Positions 52,827-62,339 are shown, numbered from the stretch's first letter. The stretch: DNA of 64,000 bases from an uncultured Dorea sp. (GCA_910584575.1 CAJUBG010000004.1:1-64000); one strand, 5' to 3'. Translations and numbers: made by a program. Notes: generated by a model not told the origin, from the letters alone.

Positions 52827-53486
52827 ATGAAAAAGCATAGCATAGAATGTAAAAATTTTCTATTTTACTGTGGTTTATTGATGTTTCTAAGCGAGCTATG
52901 GAAACAATACTGTCTCACTTACACCCTAAATCACGGCTCATATAACTGGTGGTATTTCCCCTTTCAGTTGTGCAGTATTCCAATGTACATCTGCCTTATG
53001 TTTCCAATTATAACTTCAGAACGGCTCTTAAGCCTGATGCTGACATTCCTCATGGATTTCGGGCTGTTGGGCGGAATCTTTACATTTTTTGATACCACCG
53101 GCCTGTATTATGGTTACGCCCCGCTGACCATTCATTCCTTTGGATGGCACATCCTTCTGATTATCATTGGGATTTACGCAGGGCGCACAGGCAGGGCGGA
53201 CATATCCAAAAAGGGCTTTGCCAAAACCTCAGGCTTCTTCTTTGCCTGCTGCCTGCTTGCAACATTTTTTAACCTGGTTTTCCATCCATACGGGAAAATC
53301 AATATGTTCTATATCAGCCCCTACTACCAGATGGGGCAGATCGTATATCGGGATATTGCAGAAATGTTCGGAAATGCCTTTGGAATTGTATCCTACCTTT
53401 TATCTATTCTTATTGGGGCAGGGCTTCTCCACCTGTTTTGGACACGCTATGGCGCACACGCCCACAATCGTCAGGAATCTACTTGA
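52827..53486 (+). CDS. YwaF-type (TIGR02206-like) membrane protein
   Basis: A 219-residue protein with six hydrophobic spans and the conserved FPFQLCSIPMYICLMFP near residue 47 and FGWHILLIIIG near 96. Function unknown. It is divergent from the EamA gene and followed 45 bp later by a small gene on the same strand. Confidence 0.8.
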   Translation: MKKHSIECKNFLFYCGLLMFLSELWKQYCLTYTLNHGSYNWWYFPFQLCSIPMYICLMFPIITSERLLSLMLTFLMDFGLLGGIFTFFDTTGLYYGYAPLTIHSFGWHILLIIIGIYAGRTGRADISKKGFAKTSGFFFACCLLATFFNLVFHPYGKINMFYISPYYQMGQIVYRDIAEMFGNAFGIVSYLLSILIGAGLLHLFWTRYGAHAHNRQEST

Positions 53487-53530
53487 ATCTGATACAAAAG
53501 ATTTGTATAATGAAAAATGGAGGTGCTATT

Positions 53531-53878
53531 ATGCTAACAGAACAACTATTAAAATCCCCAGGGTTCTTATACCAGATTGGCCCTGCTTTTTACTATCTTG
53601 GCAAATGGATTTGTCGGGAATGTACGGAATTGGACGCCACTGACTGCGTCGCCATGTACCAGATGTGCCGCGGCGGGCATGAGGAGCCTGACACCGCAAT
53701 GTATTTCAGCAAACTGCGGGCATACAGCGACTTTGCCCTGGAGGTTCCCTGCAATCCGGCAAAGACAAAGGCTGATATGACTGCACTGATTGACAGCCTT
53801 TCCGAATCAGCCCTTGCCTCGCTTACCGCACAGTTTCAGCATTTTCAGGAGGATTACCGGAAATACAGCGCGCTATAA
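53531..53878 (+). CDS. Small protein of unknown function
   Basis: A 115-residue soluble protein (MLTEQLLKSPGFLYQIGP...) with cysteines in WICRECTELDATDC and CRGGHEE. ATG at 53531 follows GGAGGTG. I do not recognise a family. It overlaps the convergent YitT gene by six bases at the 3' end. Confidence 0.7.
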   Translation: MLTEQLLKSPGFLYQIGPAFYYLGKWICRECTELDATDCVAMYQMCRGGHEEPDTAMYFSKLRAYSDFALEVPCNPAKTKADMTALIDSLSESALASLTAQFQHFQEDYRKYSAL

Positions 53879-54760
53879 CCGCTTCTCAAAATTCCCGATT
53901 ACCGTGGAGCCTTCCGTCAGAATCATAAATGCATTGGGGTCAATGCTATGTACAATGTGTTTGATCTGGTTCACTTCGTATTTTGACACCATAACGAACA
54001 GGATATAAGACCGCATCTGCGTGTAGGCTCCCTCTCCGTCCCAGGTGGTGACGCCACGCCCCGTCTGGTCCATAATCGCCTTGGATATCCCCAGTTTCTT
54101 GGTAAATATCATCACACTCGTATTGATATTCTGGATATGCACCTTGTCAACCGTCAGAGCAAATACGGTTGCATAGATTAAGGAGTACACCACAATCTCA
54201 ATATCGAACATAAAGAGACAGATTCCGTATACCACCAGATTCAACAGGATATTGACCTGTCCCACGCTGATATTCCGGTATTTCTTCGCACAGCACACAC
54301 CGATAATGTCCGGACCGCCTGCGGTTCCCCGTCCGCGCAGAATCATTCCGCTTCCGGCGCCTGCAATGATTCCGCCGATGATACAGGCTGTCAGATAGTC
54401 CTCGATAATCGGCGACATCGGCACAGGAACCAACACCAGGAAGATACTGATAACCGTTGTGCCGAACAGGGACTTCATCAAAAATCCCTTCCCCATCACC
54501 CGAAATCCCATGATAAACAAGGGTACGTTTAAAATATAGTAGATGGCGCCCGCGATATCCATCCCCGGCGGCATCTGCACGTGAAGCACGCTCACGAGAA
54601 ATGTACGTATTAACTGCGCAATTCCCATGAACCCTCCGTTATACAGGTCAAGCGGCGTTATCAGCATATTCAGGCCGATTGCATAAGTCAGGCATCCGAT
54701 AACAATATATGCATTCTGCGTCAGACTTTCCTTCTTCTTACTATTCAATTTTTCCAACAT
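53873..54760 (-). CDS. YitT-family membrane protein
   Basis: A 295-residue protein with about five N-terminal hydrophobic spans (NAYIVIGCLTYAIGLNMLIT...), the GGPDIIGV loop near 160 and a C-terminal DUF2179 domain (~215-290, with DPNAFMILTEG). Function unclear; family members are common in Firmicutes. Confidence 0.93.
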   Translation of the reverse strand: MLEKLNSKKKESLTQNAYIVIGCLTYAIGLNMLITPLDLYNGGFMGIAQLIRTFLVSVLHVQMPPGMDIAGAIYYILNVPLFIMGFRVMGKGFLMKSLFGTTVISIFLVLVPVPMSPIIEDYLTACIIGGIIAGAGSGMILRGRGTAGGPDIIGVCCAKKYRNISVGQVNILLNLVVYGICLFMFDIEIVVYSLIYATVFALTVDKVHIQNINTSVMIFTKKLGISKAIMDQTGRGVTTWDGEGAYTQMRSYILFVMVSKYEVNQIKHIVHSIDPNAFMILTEGSTVIGNFEKRL

Positions 54761-54895
54761 GATACCTTTGTCCCTCTCTTTTCTTTTGCATCCCCGAAAA
54801 TTGTTGATATGGATGGCCTTACATCCTTCTTTTCTCGTTCATTCTAGCATCCATCAAGAAATTTTACAACTGTATTTCATGGATAAAACAAATAC

Positions 54896-55690
54896 TTAAA
54901 CCTCCACCCGAAACTGCAGCTCTGTGATATGCTCGTCCACTCTCTCAGACACATGGATATCCACCCAAAGAAGCTCATACACATCGCTCGCCATCCGGTA
55001 GCCCTTCTCCTTAGCATAGTCAAGAAGCTTCGGCAGAAAATAATAATTCTGCCCGCAGTCTCCCCGATAGCTGAGGGTCACATAATCCCCTCCCTGTATC
55101 ACCGAATCCCCCTCATCATCAATCATGAAAACCCCTGAATATTCCCTGCATTGACCATTCATTGCGCTCTCTTTGCGTATAACCGAGCCAATCCGGTTGC
55201 TTCCTATAACATATAGTGTCTCTGGATTCTTATTTAATAGCTGCTTAATCAGCACATCCATCTCCTCGTCCTGCCGGTAGCCTTCATTAATATAATGGCA
55301 GCGCCGATCCTTCAAATGCCGCAGCCTTACCTCCCCCATTACCTGTTCGCCGCACTCTGAGAGCATACGGACGCGTTCCTCCACATTCTTCTTAAGAAGC
55401 CTTAACTTCTCCTGCTTTTCCTGAATCATACGCAACTCCTCCTCCAGAAGGGTTCTGGTGGTGCTTACGGTGTGTTCCTTGAGATAGACGCCAATCTGCT
55501 CCATGGAAAAGCCCAGTTCCCTAAGCTCTCTTATAACGTTCAGTCGCCAGATATCCTCTGTACGGTAAAGACGGTATTGATTCTCTCCCCGCTTGGGGCT
55601 TAAAATACCGATTTTCTCATAATACCTGAGGGAGTCTGTACCGATATGGTACATTTTTGAAATCTCCCCTATTTTAAAATATTTACTCAT
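54896..55690 (-). CDS. MerR-family regulator with effector-binding C-terminal domain
   Basis: A 264-residue BmrR-like regulator. The MerR helix-turn-helix is FKIGEISKMYHIGTDSLRYY near residue 5, followed by a coiled dimer helix (~80-120) and a GyrI-like ligand-binding domain to the end. It is divergent from the MATE exporter gene, whose promoter it very likely controls through the palindrome at 55725-55745. Confidence 0.92.
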   Translation of the reverse strand: MSKYFKIGEISKMYHIGTDSLRYYEKIGILSPKRGENQYRLYRTEDIWRLNVIRELRELGFSMEQIGVYLKEHTVSTTRTLLEEELRMIQEKQEKLRLLKKNVEERVRMLSECGEQVMGEVRLRHLKDRRCHYINEGYRQDEEMDVLIKQLLNKNPETLYVIGSNRIGSVIRKESAMNGQCREYSGVFMIDDEGDSVIQGGDYVTLSYRGDCGQNYYFLPKLLDYAKEKGYRMASDVYELLWVDIHVSERVDEHITELQFRVEV

Positions 55691-55721
55691 ATTCTACCCA
55701 CACAAATTTTTAATATTTTTC

Positions 55722-55752
55722 TTGACCTTAGTATTATACTAAGGTTTAGAAT
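55722..55752 (+). promoter_or_regulatory. MerR-controlled promoter of the MATE gene
   Basis: TTGACC (55722-55727) and TAGAAT (55747-55752) have the long 19-bp spacer typical of MerR activators. Centred in it is a perfect 21-bp palindrome (ACCTTAGTAT, T, ATACTAAGGT at 55725-55745). Confidence 0.9.
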
Positions 55753-55789
55753 ATAAAGCAATGATTTACATTTTACAGGAGGTTTCATC

Positions 55790-57130
55790 ATGAAATTAGA
55801 AGGAAAGTCCTTGAAGCATGATTTCTTTCGCTTTATTATCCCATCGCTCATAGCCCAGTGGGTCTATGCCCTCTATACAATGATTGACGGGCTCTTTGTC
55901 GCCAGAGGCGTATCAGAGCTTGCGCTGTCCGGCGTCAATATCGCCATGCCCTTTGTAACCCTCTTATTCTCCGTGGCCCTGATGTTTGCCGTGGGCTCCT
56001 CCACCGTCATTGCAATCCTCCTTGGAGAAAAACAAGAGCAGAAGGCAAACCAGGTATTTACCCAGAACCTCCTTACCACAATCCTTGTGTCCATACTGAT
56101 TACTGCCGCCGTCCTCTGGAAATCCGAAGAAATCGCCTCCTTCCTCGGCGCGACAGAGCTGACTGCCGGATACGTAAAGACCTACATCACCACCATTGCC
56201 TGCTTCAGCGTCTTTTTCATCTGCTCATACTCCCTGGAGGTGCTGATTAAGACAGACGGGTATCCCATGAAGGCCACCGTCATCGTCACAGCCGGCGCTG
56301 TTTTAAACTGTATCCTGGACTATCTCTTTGTAATCGTCCTCCACAAGGGTGTCTGGGGCGCGGCATTTGCAACAGGGTTATCCCAGTTGATTGTGGTGCT
56401 TCTGTATCTGACACATTTTTGCAGTAAAAAGACGCATATGAAGCTTAGACGGTTTTCCCCGTCCCTGTCCCTTACCTGGCGTACCGTAAAGATTGGGCTG
56501 TCCTCCGGAATCACAGAATTTTCCGCAGGAATCGTCATCTTCCTGTTCAACCATGCGATTCTGACGTACCTGAACGAAGAATTTATCGTCAGTTATACCA
56601 TCGTCACCTATGTAAGCACCATTATCGTCATGTCCATGGCCGGCATTGCCCAGGGGATACAGCCGTTAGTCAGCTACTACTACGGCAGACGGCTTCCAAA
56701 GAAGTACCGCTTGCTTCTCAAATATGCTCTCTGCTTCGGCGCTGTATTTTCCATTGCCGCGTTTATGATATCCAGACTGATTGCGTCTCCCTTAGTCAGC
56801 CTGTTTATCTCTCCTGAGCTTTCAGAATTGCGCAGGGAATCCGTGAGAGTTTTTTATACCTTCTCTTACTCCTTTCTGCTCTGCGGCGTCAACATTATCA
56901 TAGGGGGGTTCTTTACGGCAATCGAGTATCCTAAGTCTGCCATGGCGATTTCCCTGGGGAGGGGCTTCATCTTTGTGGCCTTAAGCCTCAAGCTTTTGAC
57001 GGCTCTGCTCGGCGGAAACGGAATCTGGTGGGCGTCTGCGCTGGCAGAAGGATTGTGCCTATTGCTTACGCTCATGCTATTCCTGCACTATAAACGCAGA
57101 TGCCGACATAATTTGCACGAATCGCCTTGA
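55790..57130 (+). CDS. MATE-family multidrug/sodium antiporter
   Basis: A 446-residue protein with 12 hydrophobic spans and MATE features (FRFIIPSLIAQWVYALYTM, DGLFVARGV near 27, MEPT-like helices). It exports cationic compounds. The MerR gene next to it and the operator promoter point to drug-inducible expression. The ATG follows AGGAGG. Confidence 0.93.
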   Translation: MKLEGKSLKHDFFRFIIPSLIAQWVYALYTMIDGLFVARGVSELALSGVNIAMPFVTLLFSVALMFAVGSSTVIAILLGEKQEQKANQVFTQNLLTTILVSILITAAVLWKSEEIASFLGATELTAGYVKTYITTIACFSVFFICSYSLEVLIKTDGYPMKATVIVTAGAVLNCILDYLFVIVLHKGVWGAAFATGLSQLIVVLLYLTHFCSKKTHMKLRRFSPSLSLTWRTVKIGLSSGITEFSAGIVIFLFNHAILTYLNEEFIVSYTIVTYVSTIIVMSMAGIAQGIQPLVSYYYGRRLPKKYRLLLKYALCFGAVFSIAAFMISRLIASPLVSLFISPELSELRRESVRVFYTFSYSFLLCGVNIIIGGFFTAIEYPKSAMAISLGRGFIFVALSLKLLTALLGGNGIWWASALAEGLCLLLTLMLFLHYKRRCRHNLHESP

Positions 57131-57155
57131 CGAAAGCTTTCTGTCATTCTATAAT
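57127..57155 (+). promoter_or_regulatory. Promoter of the riboswitch-FAD oxidoreductase unit
   Basis: TTGACG (57127-57132) and TATAAT (57150-57155) are 17 bp apart. The -35 box covers the stop codon of the MATE gene. Transcription would begin just before the riboswitch. Confidence 0.85.
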
Positions 57156-57169
57156 GGAGGACAGTGAAA

Positions 57170-57232
57170 ACTTGTATAAGTTCATGATTGGATGAGCGTG
57201 TCTACCAACTGCCGTAACAGTTGACTACAAGT
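57170..57232 (+). ncRNA. Purine-type riboswitch aptamer (guanine-like)
   Basis: P1 pairs ACTTGT with ACAAGT. J1/2 is ATAAGTT. P3 is AACTG/CAGTT around loop CCGTAA. The core words TCTACC and GACTAC, the latter with C at the base-specifying position, match guanine-type purine riboswitches. P2 (CATG/CGTG) is weak and J2/3 reads GTGTCTACC rather than the usual GTTTCTACC. Downstream, AAGTTC/GAACTT shares bases with P1 and can form a competing helix before a run of six T at 57269-57274. Confidence 0.85.
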
Positions 57233-57291
57233 TCTGGGATAAGGAACTTATAGTTGTATTGTTATGGCTTTTTTAGAAAGGGGAATAGAAT

Positions 57292-58662
57292 ATGAATTAT
57301 GACGTAATTATCGTAGGCGCAGGTCCCGGCGGCATCTTCTCGGCATACGAGTTAATGCAGAAGAACAGCCAACTGAAAATCGCTGTCTTTGAGGCCGGCG
57401 TCCCGCTAAAGGACAGGCATTGCCCCATCGACGGCAAGAAAATAAAGTCCTGCATCAAATGTAAAACCTGCGCCATTATGAACGGCTTTGGCGGCGCAGG
57501 TGCATTTTCAGACGGAAAATACAATATCACCAACGATTTCGGCGGAACCCTCTATGAATATATCGGCAAAGAGCAGGCTCTTGAGCTGATGCGCTACGTG
57601 GACGACATCAACGTAAGCCACGGCGGTGAAAAGACGCGAATGTACTCCACAGCGGGAACTCAGTTTAAGAAGGTTTGTCTCCAGAACAAGCTGAAGCTAT
57701 TGGATGCCTCTGTCCGCCATCTGGGGACAGACATCAACTATATCGTGCTTGAGCAGCTATACAACGAACTGAAGGACAAAGTAGATTTTCATTTCCATAC
57801 TGCAATAGACAGCCTGGAATGTTTAGACGACGGTTACCGCGTCCATTACAAGGGGCAATCTGCCGACTGCAAAAAATGTATTGTCTCAGTAGGCAGAAGC
57901 GGAAGCAAGTGGATGGAGACTATCTGCAAAGACCTTGACATTCCTACCAAGTCCAACCGTGTGGATATCGGCGTCCGTGTAGAGCTTCCGGCGGTTATCT
58001 TCTCCCATCTGACCGATGAACTCTATGAGAGTAAGATTGTGTACCGCACCGAGAAGTTCGAGGACAATGTCCGAACCTTCTGCATGAATCCCTACGGCAT
58101 TGTGGTAAATGAGAATACCAACGGTATTGTCACCGTAAACGGCCACAGCTATGAGGGTACAGAGCACCAGACGGAGAACACTAATTTCGCGCTTCTGGTA
58201 GCCAAGCATTTCTCCGAGCCTTTCAAGGACAGCAACGGTTACGGCGAGAGCATCGCCAGGCTCTCCAACATGCTTGGCGGCGGCGTTATTGTCCAGAGGT
58301 TCGGCGACCTGGTAAGAGGAAGGCGAAGCACGGCGGGGCGAATCCGCGAAGGATTAGTGACGCCTACCCTTGCCGCCACGCCGGGCGACTTAAGCCTGGT
58401 ACTGCCGAAACGGATTCTGGATGGTATCATGGAGATGATTTATGCTTTAGACAAGATTGCGCCCGGTACTGCCAACGACGATACTCTGCTCTACGGCGTG
58501 GAGGTTAAATTCTACAACATGGAGGTAGAGCTTGACGAGAATCTGGAAAGCAAGCACCACGGGCTTTACATGATCGGTGACGGAAGCGGGGTTACCCACT
58601 CCCTTTCCCATGCCTCGGCAAGCGGGGTGTATGTGGCGCGTCACATTGTAGAAAATATGTAA
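57292..58662 (+). CDS. FAD-dependent oxidoreductase (COG2509-like) under a purine riboswitch
   Basis: A 456-residue flavoprotein. The FAD loop is VIIVGAGPGGIFSAYEL at the start; a CIKCKTCAIMNG cysteine segment lies near 50, GFGGAGAFSDGKYN near 65, and the C-terminal FAD loop GLYMIGDGSGVTHS near 430. It belongs to the uncharacterised COG2509 dehydrogenases. The purine-type riboswitch upstream suggests a role in purine metabolism. It lies beside a molybdenum cofactor operon, though convergent with it. Confidence 0.85.
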   Translation: MNYDVIIVGAGPGGIFSAYELMQKNSQLKIAVFEAGVPLKDRHCPIDGKKIKSCIKCKTCAIMNGFGGAGAFSDGKYNITNDFGGTLYEYIGKEQALELMRYVDDINVSHGGEKTRMYSTAGTQFKKVCLQNKLKLLDASVRHLGTDINYIVLEQLYNELKDKVDFHFHTAIDSLECLDDGYRVHYKGQSADCKKCIVSVGRSGSKWMETICKDLDIPTKSNRVDIGVRVELPAVIFSHLTDELYESKIVYRTEKFEDNVRTFCMNPYGIVVNENTNGIVTVNGHSYEGTEHQTENTNFALLVAKHFSEPFKDSNGYGESIARLSNMLGGGVIVQRFGDLVRGRRSTAGRIREGLVTPTLAATPGDLSLVLPKRILDGIMEMIYALDKIAPGTANDDTLLYGVEVKFYNMEVELDENLESKHHGLYMIGDGSGVTHSLSHASASGVYVARHIVENM

Positions 58663-58668
58663 ATTCCC

Positions 58669-58709
58669 AAGGCTGCCGCAGCTTTAGAGAGACGGGCTGC
58701 GGCGGCCTT
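58669..58709. terminator. Bidirectional hairpin between convergent units
   Basis: AAGGC-GCCGCAGC and its complement (58696-58709) form a GC-rich 14-bp stem with one mismatch. It separates the FAD oxidoreductase gene from modC. T-tracts on either side are weak. Confidence 0.7.
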
Positions 58710-58722
58710 GTCATATCATTTT

Positions 58723-59772
58723 CTATTTCAAAAACAGGAGCCTTTCTTCTGGGAACATAAGATAATCCGGCATCCCTCTTTCGTCCAACTCCGTCCACTT
58801 ATCTCTGTGTACAGACCAACAGACAGACTCTCCCGTCCCATGCTCTGGGCGCAGATGATAGTGCCTCTCAAAATGTAACTCCGTTATACTTTTCTCCTGC
58901 ACCTTCATACAATTTTTCTGGCCTTCTCCCCACACCGGAACCAACTCGTAAGCGTGAAGCCCAACATATGCCGTATCCTTTGGAATCCTCCTGTCCGTAT
59001 GCAGAACAATGCCGAAATCCACCGCCTCCAGTTGATACGGACTTATAAGCTTCGCTTTTGAGATATTCTCACATCCGGTCAGCCTTGCCGCCTCCAGCTT
59101 CACGGGATTGTCAAAAATCTCCTCACACTTTCCGAATACCGCCGTTCTTCCCCTCTCCATCACAAGCAGCTCGTCGCTGAAGCGATAGATTTCGTCCCTG
59201 TCATGGGAAACCATAATCACCGTTCCCTCATATCCTCTCAGCATCTCCAACAATTCCTGCTGTAATCTTTCGCGAAGGAGTAAATCCAGCGCCCCGTATG
59301 GCTCGTCCAGCAGAAGCACCTCCGGCTCATAAGCCATAATCCTGGCAAGGGCCGTCCTCTGCTGCTGTCCGCCGGAAAGCTCATGAGGCATTCTCTTTTC
59401 AAGCCCTGTAAGGCCAAACCGTTCCACCATCTCCCTTACCCGCCTCTGATTCTCCGCCTTCCTTCCCCTTAACCCCGCGGCAATGTTCTGCTCAACGGTC
59501 ATCGTGGGAAATAAGGCATAATTCTGAAAAAGATAGCCCACCCTTCTTCGCTGAGGCCTGACATTGATTCCTTTTACCGAGTCAAACAATACCCTGTCCC
59601 CAATCCGGATTCTACCCTCCTTGGGAGTCTCAATGCCGGCAAGCATTTTCAGCGTCATGCTTTTCCCGCAGCCGGAAGCCCCAAGGATTCCGATTCGTCC
59701 CGAACCGCTTTCCAGCCGAAGTTCTATGGAAAAATCTTCTAATTTCTTCTTAATATCTATGTATATTTCCAT
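58723..59772 (-). CDS. modC: Molybdate ABC transporter ATP-binding protein
   Basis: A 349-residue ATPase with Walker A GASGCGKS, signature LSGGQQQRTALARI near 130 and Walker B VLLLDEPYGALD. A C-terminal ~120-residue regulatory region follows. It powers molybdate import with ModB and ModA, encoded just upstream on the same strand. Confidence 0.92.
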   Translation of the reverse strand: MEIYIDIKKKLEDFSIELRLESGSGRIGILGASGCGKSMTLKMLAGIETPKEGRIRIGDRVLFDSVKGINVRPQRRRVGYLFQNYALFPTMTVEQNIAAGLRGRKAENQRRVREMVERFGLTGLEKRMPHELSGGQQQRTALARIMAYEPEVLLLDEPYGALDLLLRERLQQELLEMLRGYEGTVIMVSHDRDEIYRFSDELLVMERGRTAVFGKCEEIFDNPVKLEAARLTGCENISKAKLISPYQLEAVDFGIVLHTDRRIPKDTAYVGLHAYELVPVWGEGQKNCMKVQEKSITELHFERHYHLRPEHGTGESVCWSVHRDKWTELDERGMPDYLMFPEERLLFLK

Positions 59773-59789
59773 TTTCTACTCCTAAAGAC

Positions 59790-60488
59790 CTACCAGCGTT
59801 TCAAATGCTTTGTCCCCTTTCCTGCCGCCAGATTCATCAGAAACAAGACAATAAATGCAATCGCCAGGACAACCGCCACCCACACTCCTGCTGTCAGATA
59901 GTCGCCGTCCTGAATCACCATGGCAATTTTCTGGGAAATCGTTCCCGTCTTTCCTGGAATATTTCCCGCCAACATTGAAGAAGCCCCGTATTCTCCCAGT
60001 GCGCGGGCAAACGTCAGTATCGTCCCCGACGCGATTCCCGGCCAGGCCGTAGGCACCGTCACCCTCCAAAAAATCTGAGCCTCAGACATGCCTAAGGTGC
60101 GCCCCGCATAAATCAGGTTCACATCCACCTGCTCGAAGGCTGCCCTGGCATTTCTATACATCAGGGGAAACGCAATCACAGACGCCGCAATGACACACCC
60201 AAGCCACGACTGCACCACCTTCACGTCAAAATTTTCATACAGAAAACCTCCAAGGGGACGCCTTCTGCTGAATAACAGCAATAGAAAGAAGCCCGCAGCC
60301 GTAGGCGGAAGCACCAGGGGCAGCGTCAGTATTCCGTCTGCCAATGCTTTCCTCCCCGCTGGCAGCCTCATCACCCTTTCTGCCGCGAATAAGCCGAGGA
60401 AAAAACATACAACCGTGGCCGCTATGCCTGTTTTCAAGGAAATATAGAGAGGACTCCAATCCAGATTTCTTAAAATGTCAATTATCAT
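59790..60488 (-). CDS. modB: Molybdate ABC transporter permease
   Basis: A 232-residue permease with five or six hydrophobic spans and the coupling-loop motif AEIFWRVTVP-like ...QIFWRVTVPTAWPGIASG near 140. It forms the membrane channel of ModABC. It starts directly after modA ends. Confidence 0.93.
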   Translation of the reverse strand: MIIDILRNLDWSPLYISLKTGIAATVVCFFLGLFAAERVMRLPAGRKALADGILTLPLVLPPTAAGFFLLLLFSRRRPLGGFLYENFDVKVVQSWLGCVIAASVIAFPLMYRNARAAFEQVDVNLIYAGRTLGMSEAQIFWRVTVPTAWPGIASGTILTFARALGEYGASSMLAGNIPGKTGTISQKIAMVIQDGDYLTAGVWVAVVLAIAFIVLFLMNLAAGKGTKHLKRW

Positions 60489-61346
60489 CTATTCCACTTC
60501 CGTATCAAAATAATATGCTTCAAACACGGCCTTTGCCTTATCTGAGAGTATAAACTTCAGGAAATCATCAGCCGCAGCGTTCTGGGCCTCGTCTGCATCT
60601 TCATTTACCACCCTTGCAATGGGATAGAGCACATCGCCCGTCAGCCCATAGCTTACAGCCTCCAGTATCGTAAGTCTGTCCTCGTACCCATAGGTGTCTG
60701 AATAGTATGTAGTTCCCACTTCACATGAGCCCTCAATTACGGCGGACAAAACCTTGCTTACGTTGTCCTGCTCGCTAATCTCTACACCTCCAAGGGCATA
60801 TGAGATCTCCTCCGTGGTAATAGCCGATACGTCTTCTACTTTATATAGAGTCCCAAGGTTCATCAACGCCTGTCTTGTATACTGGCCCGCAGGAACGCTT
60901 CCTCCTGCCAACGCAACACTCTCGGCATCCGGCAAAGAATCAATTCCTTTCACCCGTGTGCCGCTGTCCTTCCTTGTCACCACCACCAACTGGTTATTTA
61001 CCGCATTAACCCGTGTCCCATTTCGGACAAGTCCCTCCCTCTCAAGCTCATCCATCTGCTTCTGGGCGGCGGAAAAGAAGATGTCACATTCATAGCCTTC
61101 TTTAATCTGGGTGAGAAGCGTTCCTGAGCTGTCGGTGTTGTAAGTAATCTTTACCTCTGGGTGCGACGTATGATATATCTCCCCAAGCTCAGTCATCACC
61201 CTGTTCAGGCTTGCGGCAATAAATACCTGTATCTCCGTTTCAGTGATTTTTTCCCTTTTTATCGTACTGTGTCTGTGTCCTGTACAGCCGGCCATGGCCG
61301 ACAGTACGAGGATTACAAAAGCCGCCATCAGAATTCTTCTTTTCAA
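60489..61346 (-). CDS. modA: Molybdate-binding lipoprotein
   Basis: A 285-residue substrate-binding protein. Starting from TTG at 61344-61346, seven bases after GGGAGG, it has a clean lipoprotein signal peptide (KRRILMAAFVILVLSAMAGC). The mature protein starts its binding fold with VFIAASLNRVMTELGEIY. An upstream ATG would precede the signal peptide with 12 extra residues. It captures molybdate outside the cell. Confidence 0.93.
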   Translation of the reverse strand: MKRRILMAAFVILVLSAMAGCTGHRHSTIKREKITETEIQVFIAASLNRVMTELGEIYHTSHPEVKITYNTDSSGTLLTQIKEGYECDIFFSAAQKQMDELEREGLVRNGTRVNAVNNQLVVVTRKDSGTRVKGIDSLPDAESVALAGGSVPAGQYTRQALMNLGTLYKVEDVSAITTEEISYALGGVEISEQDNVSKVLSAVIEGSCEVGTTYYSDTYGYEDRLTILEAVSYGLTGDVLYPIARVVNEDADEAQNAAADDFLKFILSDKAKAVFEAYYFDTEVE

Positions 61347-61363
61347 CCTTCTTCCTCCCGCCA

Positions 61364-62302
61364 TTAATAAACATTTCCGCATTCCCCTTCTGTTCCCCTC
61401 AGAATGCCAAGTCCATGGCCCAGTGACGGCAGAATATACTCTAACCCCTCCCGAACCGCTTTCGGGCTTCCCGGAAGGTTGACGATCAATGTTTTCTTCC
61501 GTATCCCCGATACCGCACGGCTTAACATTGCCCTCTTTGTGATTGTAAGCGAATGTATACGAATTGCGTCCGCAATCCCCATTGCCATGCGTTCGCAGAC
61601 TGCCTCCGTAGCCTCAGGCGTCACGTCACGCTCGGAAAATCCTGTCCCCCCTGTGGTAAAGATTACATTGACCTGCCGCCTGTCTGCCAGACGAATCAGC
61701 TCTTTTTTAAGCCTCTCCTCTCCGTCCGGAAGAAGAAGGGCTTCCACCACCTCATATCCTGCCAGCCTTAACAGCTCGCAGGCCGCAGGCGTGCTTAAAT
61801 CCTCCCGTTCTCCTGCATAACCCTTATCGCTCAGCGTTATGACGGCTGCGGTAAAAGGCTTCTTCACATCAAAAGGAAGCCTTGTGATTTCATCCCCTGG
61901 ATGAATCTTGCCGCCTTTTACCACCCTGGCAAATACGCCCTCCCTCGGCATGATACAGTCTCCCATTGCCTGATGAATTGCGCAATGGCTGTGACATTCC
62001 TTGCCAATCTGGGTCAACTCCACCAAAGCCTCCCCAATCTGGAAGCAAGTACCTACCGGAATGTCTGAAAGAGCAAAGCCCTCCACCACCAGATTCTCTC
62101 CAAACGCGCCGTAATCCACCTTAGCACCCCTTGCCCTAAATTCTTCAATCTTCTCCAACGCAAGAAGGCTTACCTGACGGTGCCAGACTCCTGCGTGCGC
62201 GTCTCCCTCGATTCCCCATCCCGCCCGAAGGACGGCAGCCAAAGCCTCTGTTTTCTGTGTTCCTTTTTTCTCACTTGTACATATGGCCACAATTCTTCCC
62301 AT
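61364..62302 (-). CDS. MOSC domain fused to a MogA/MoaB domain
   Basis: A 312-residue fusion. Residues 1-150 form a MOSC domain (GIEGDAHAGVWHRQVSLL, then a conserved Cys in IGKECHSHCAIH near 115). Residues 155-312 form a MogA/MoaB domain (AVITLSDKGYAGEREDLS, TTGGTGFSERDVTPEAT near 235, NLPGSPKAV). MogA adenylates molybdopterin; MOSC domains bind sulphur-carrying molybdenum cofactor. It lies between moaA and modA. Confidence 0.92.
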   Translation of the reverse strand: MGRIVAICTSEKKGTQKTEALAAVLRAGWGIEGDAHAGVWHRQVSLLALEKIEEFRARGAKVDYGAFGENLVVEGFALSDIPVGTCFQIGEALVELTQIGKECHSHCAIHQAMGDCIMPREGVFARVVKGGKIHPGDEITRLPFDVKKPFTAAVITLSDKGYAGEREDLSTPAACELLRLAGYEVVEALLLPDGEERLKKELIRLADRRQVNVIFTTGGTGFSERDVTPEATEAVCERMAMGIADAIRIHSLTITKRAMLSRAVSGIRKKTLIVNLPGSPKAVREGLEYILPSLGHGLGILRGTEGECGNVY

Positions 62303-62339
62303 ATTCCCCTCAACCTCCCTGTCTATATTTCTTCACCTG

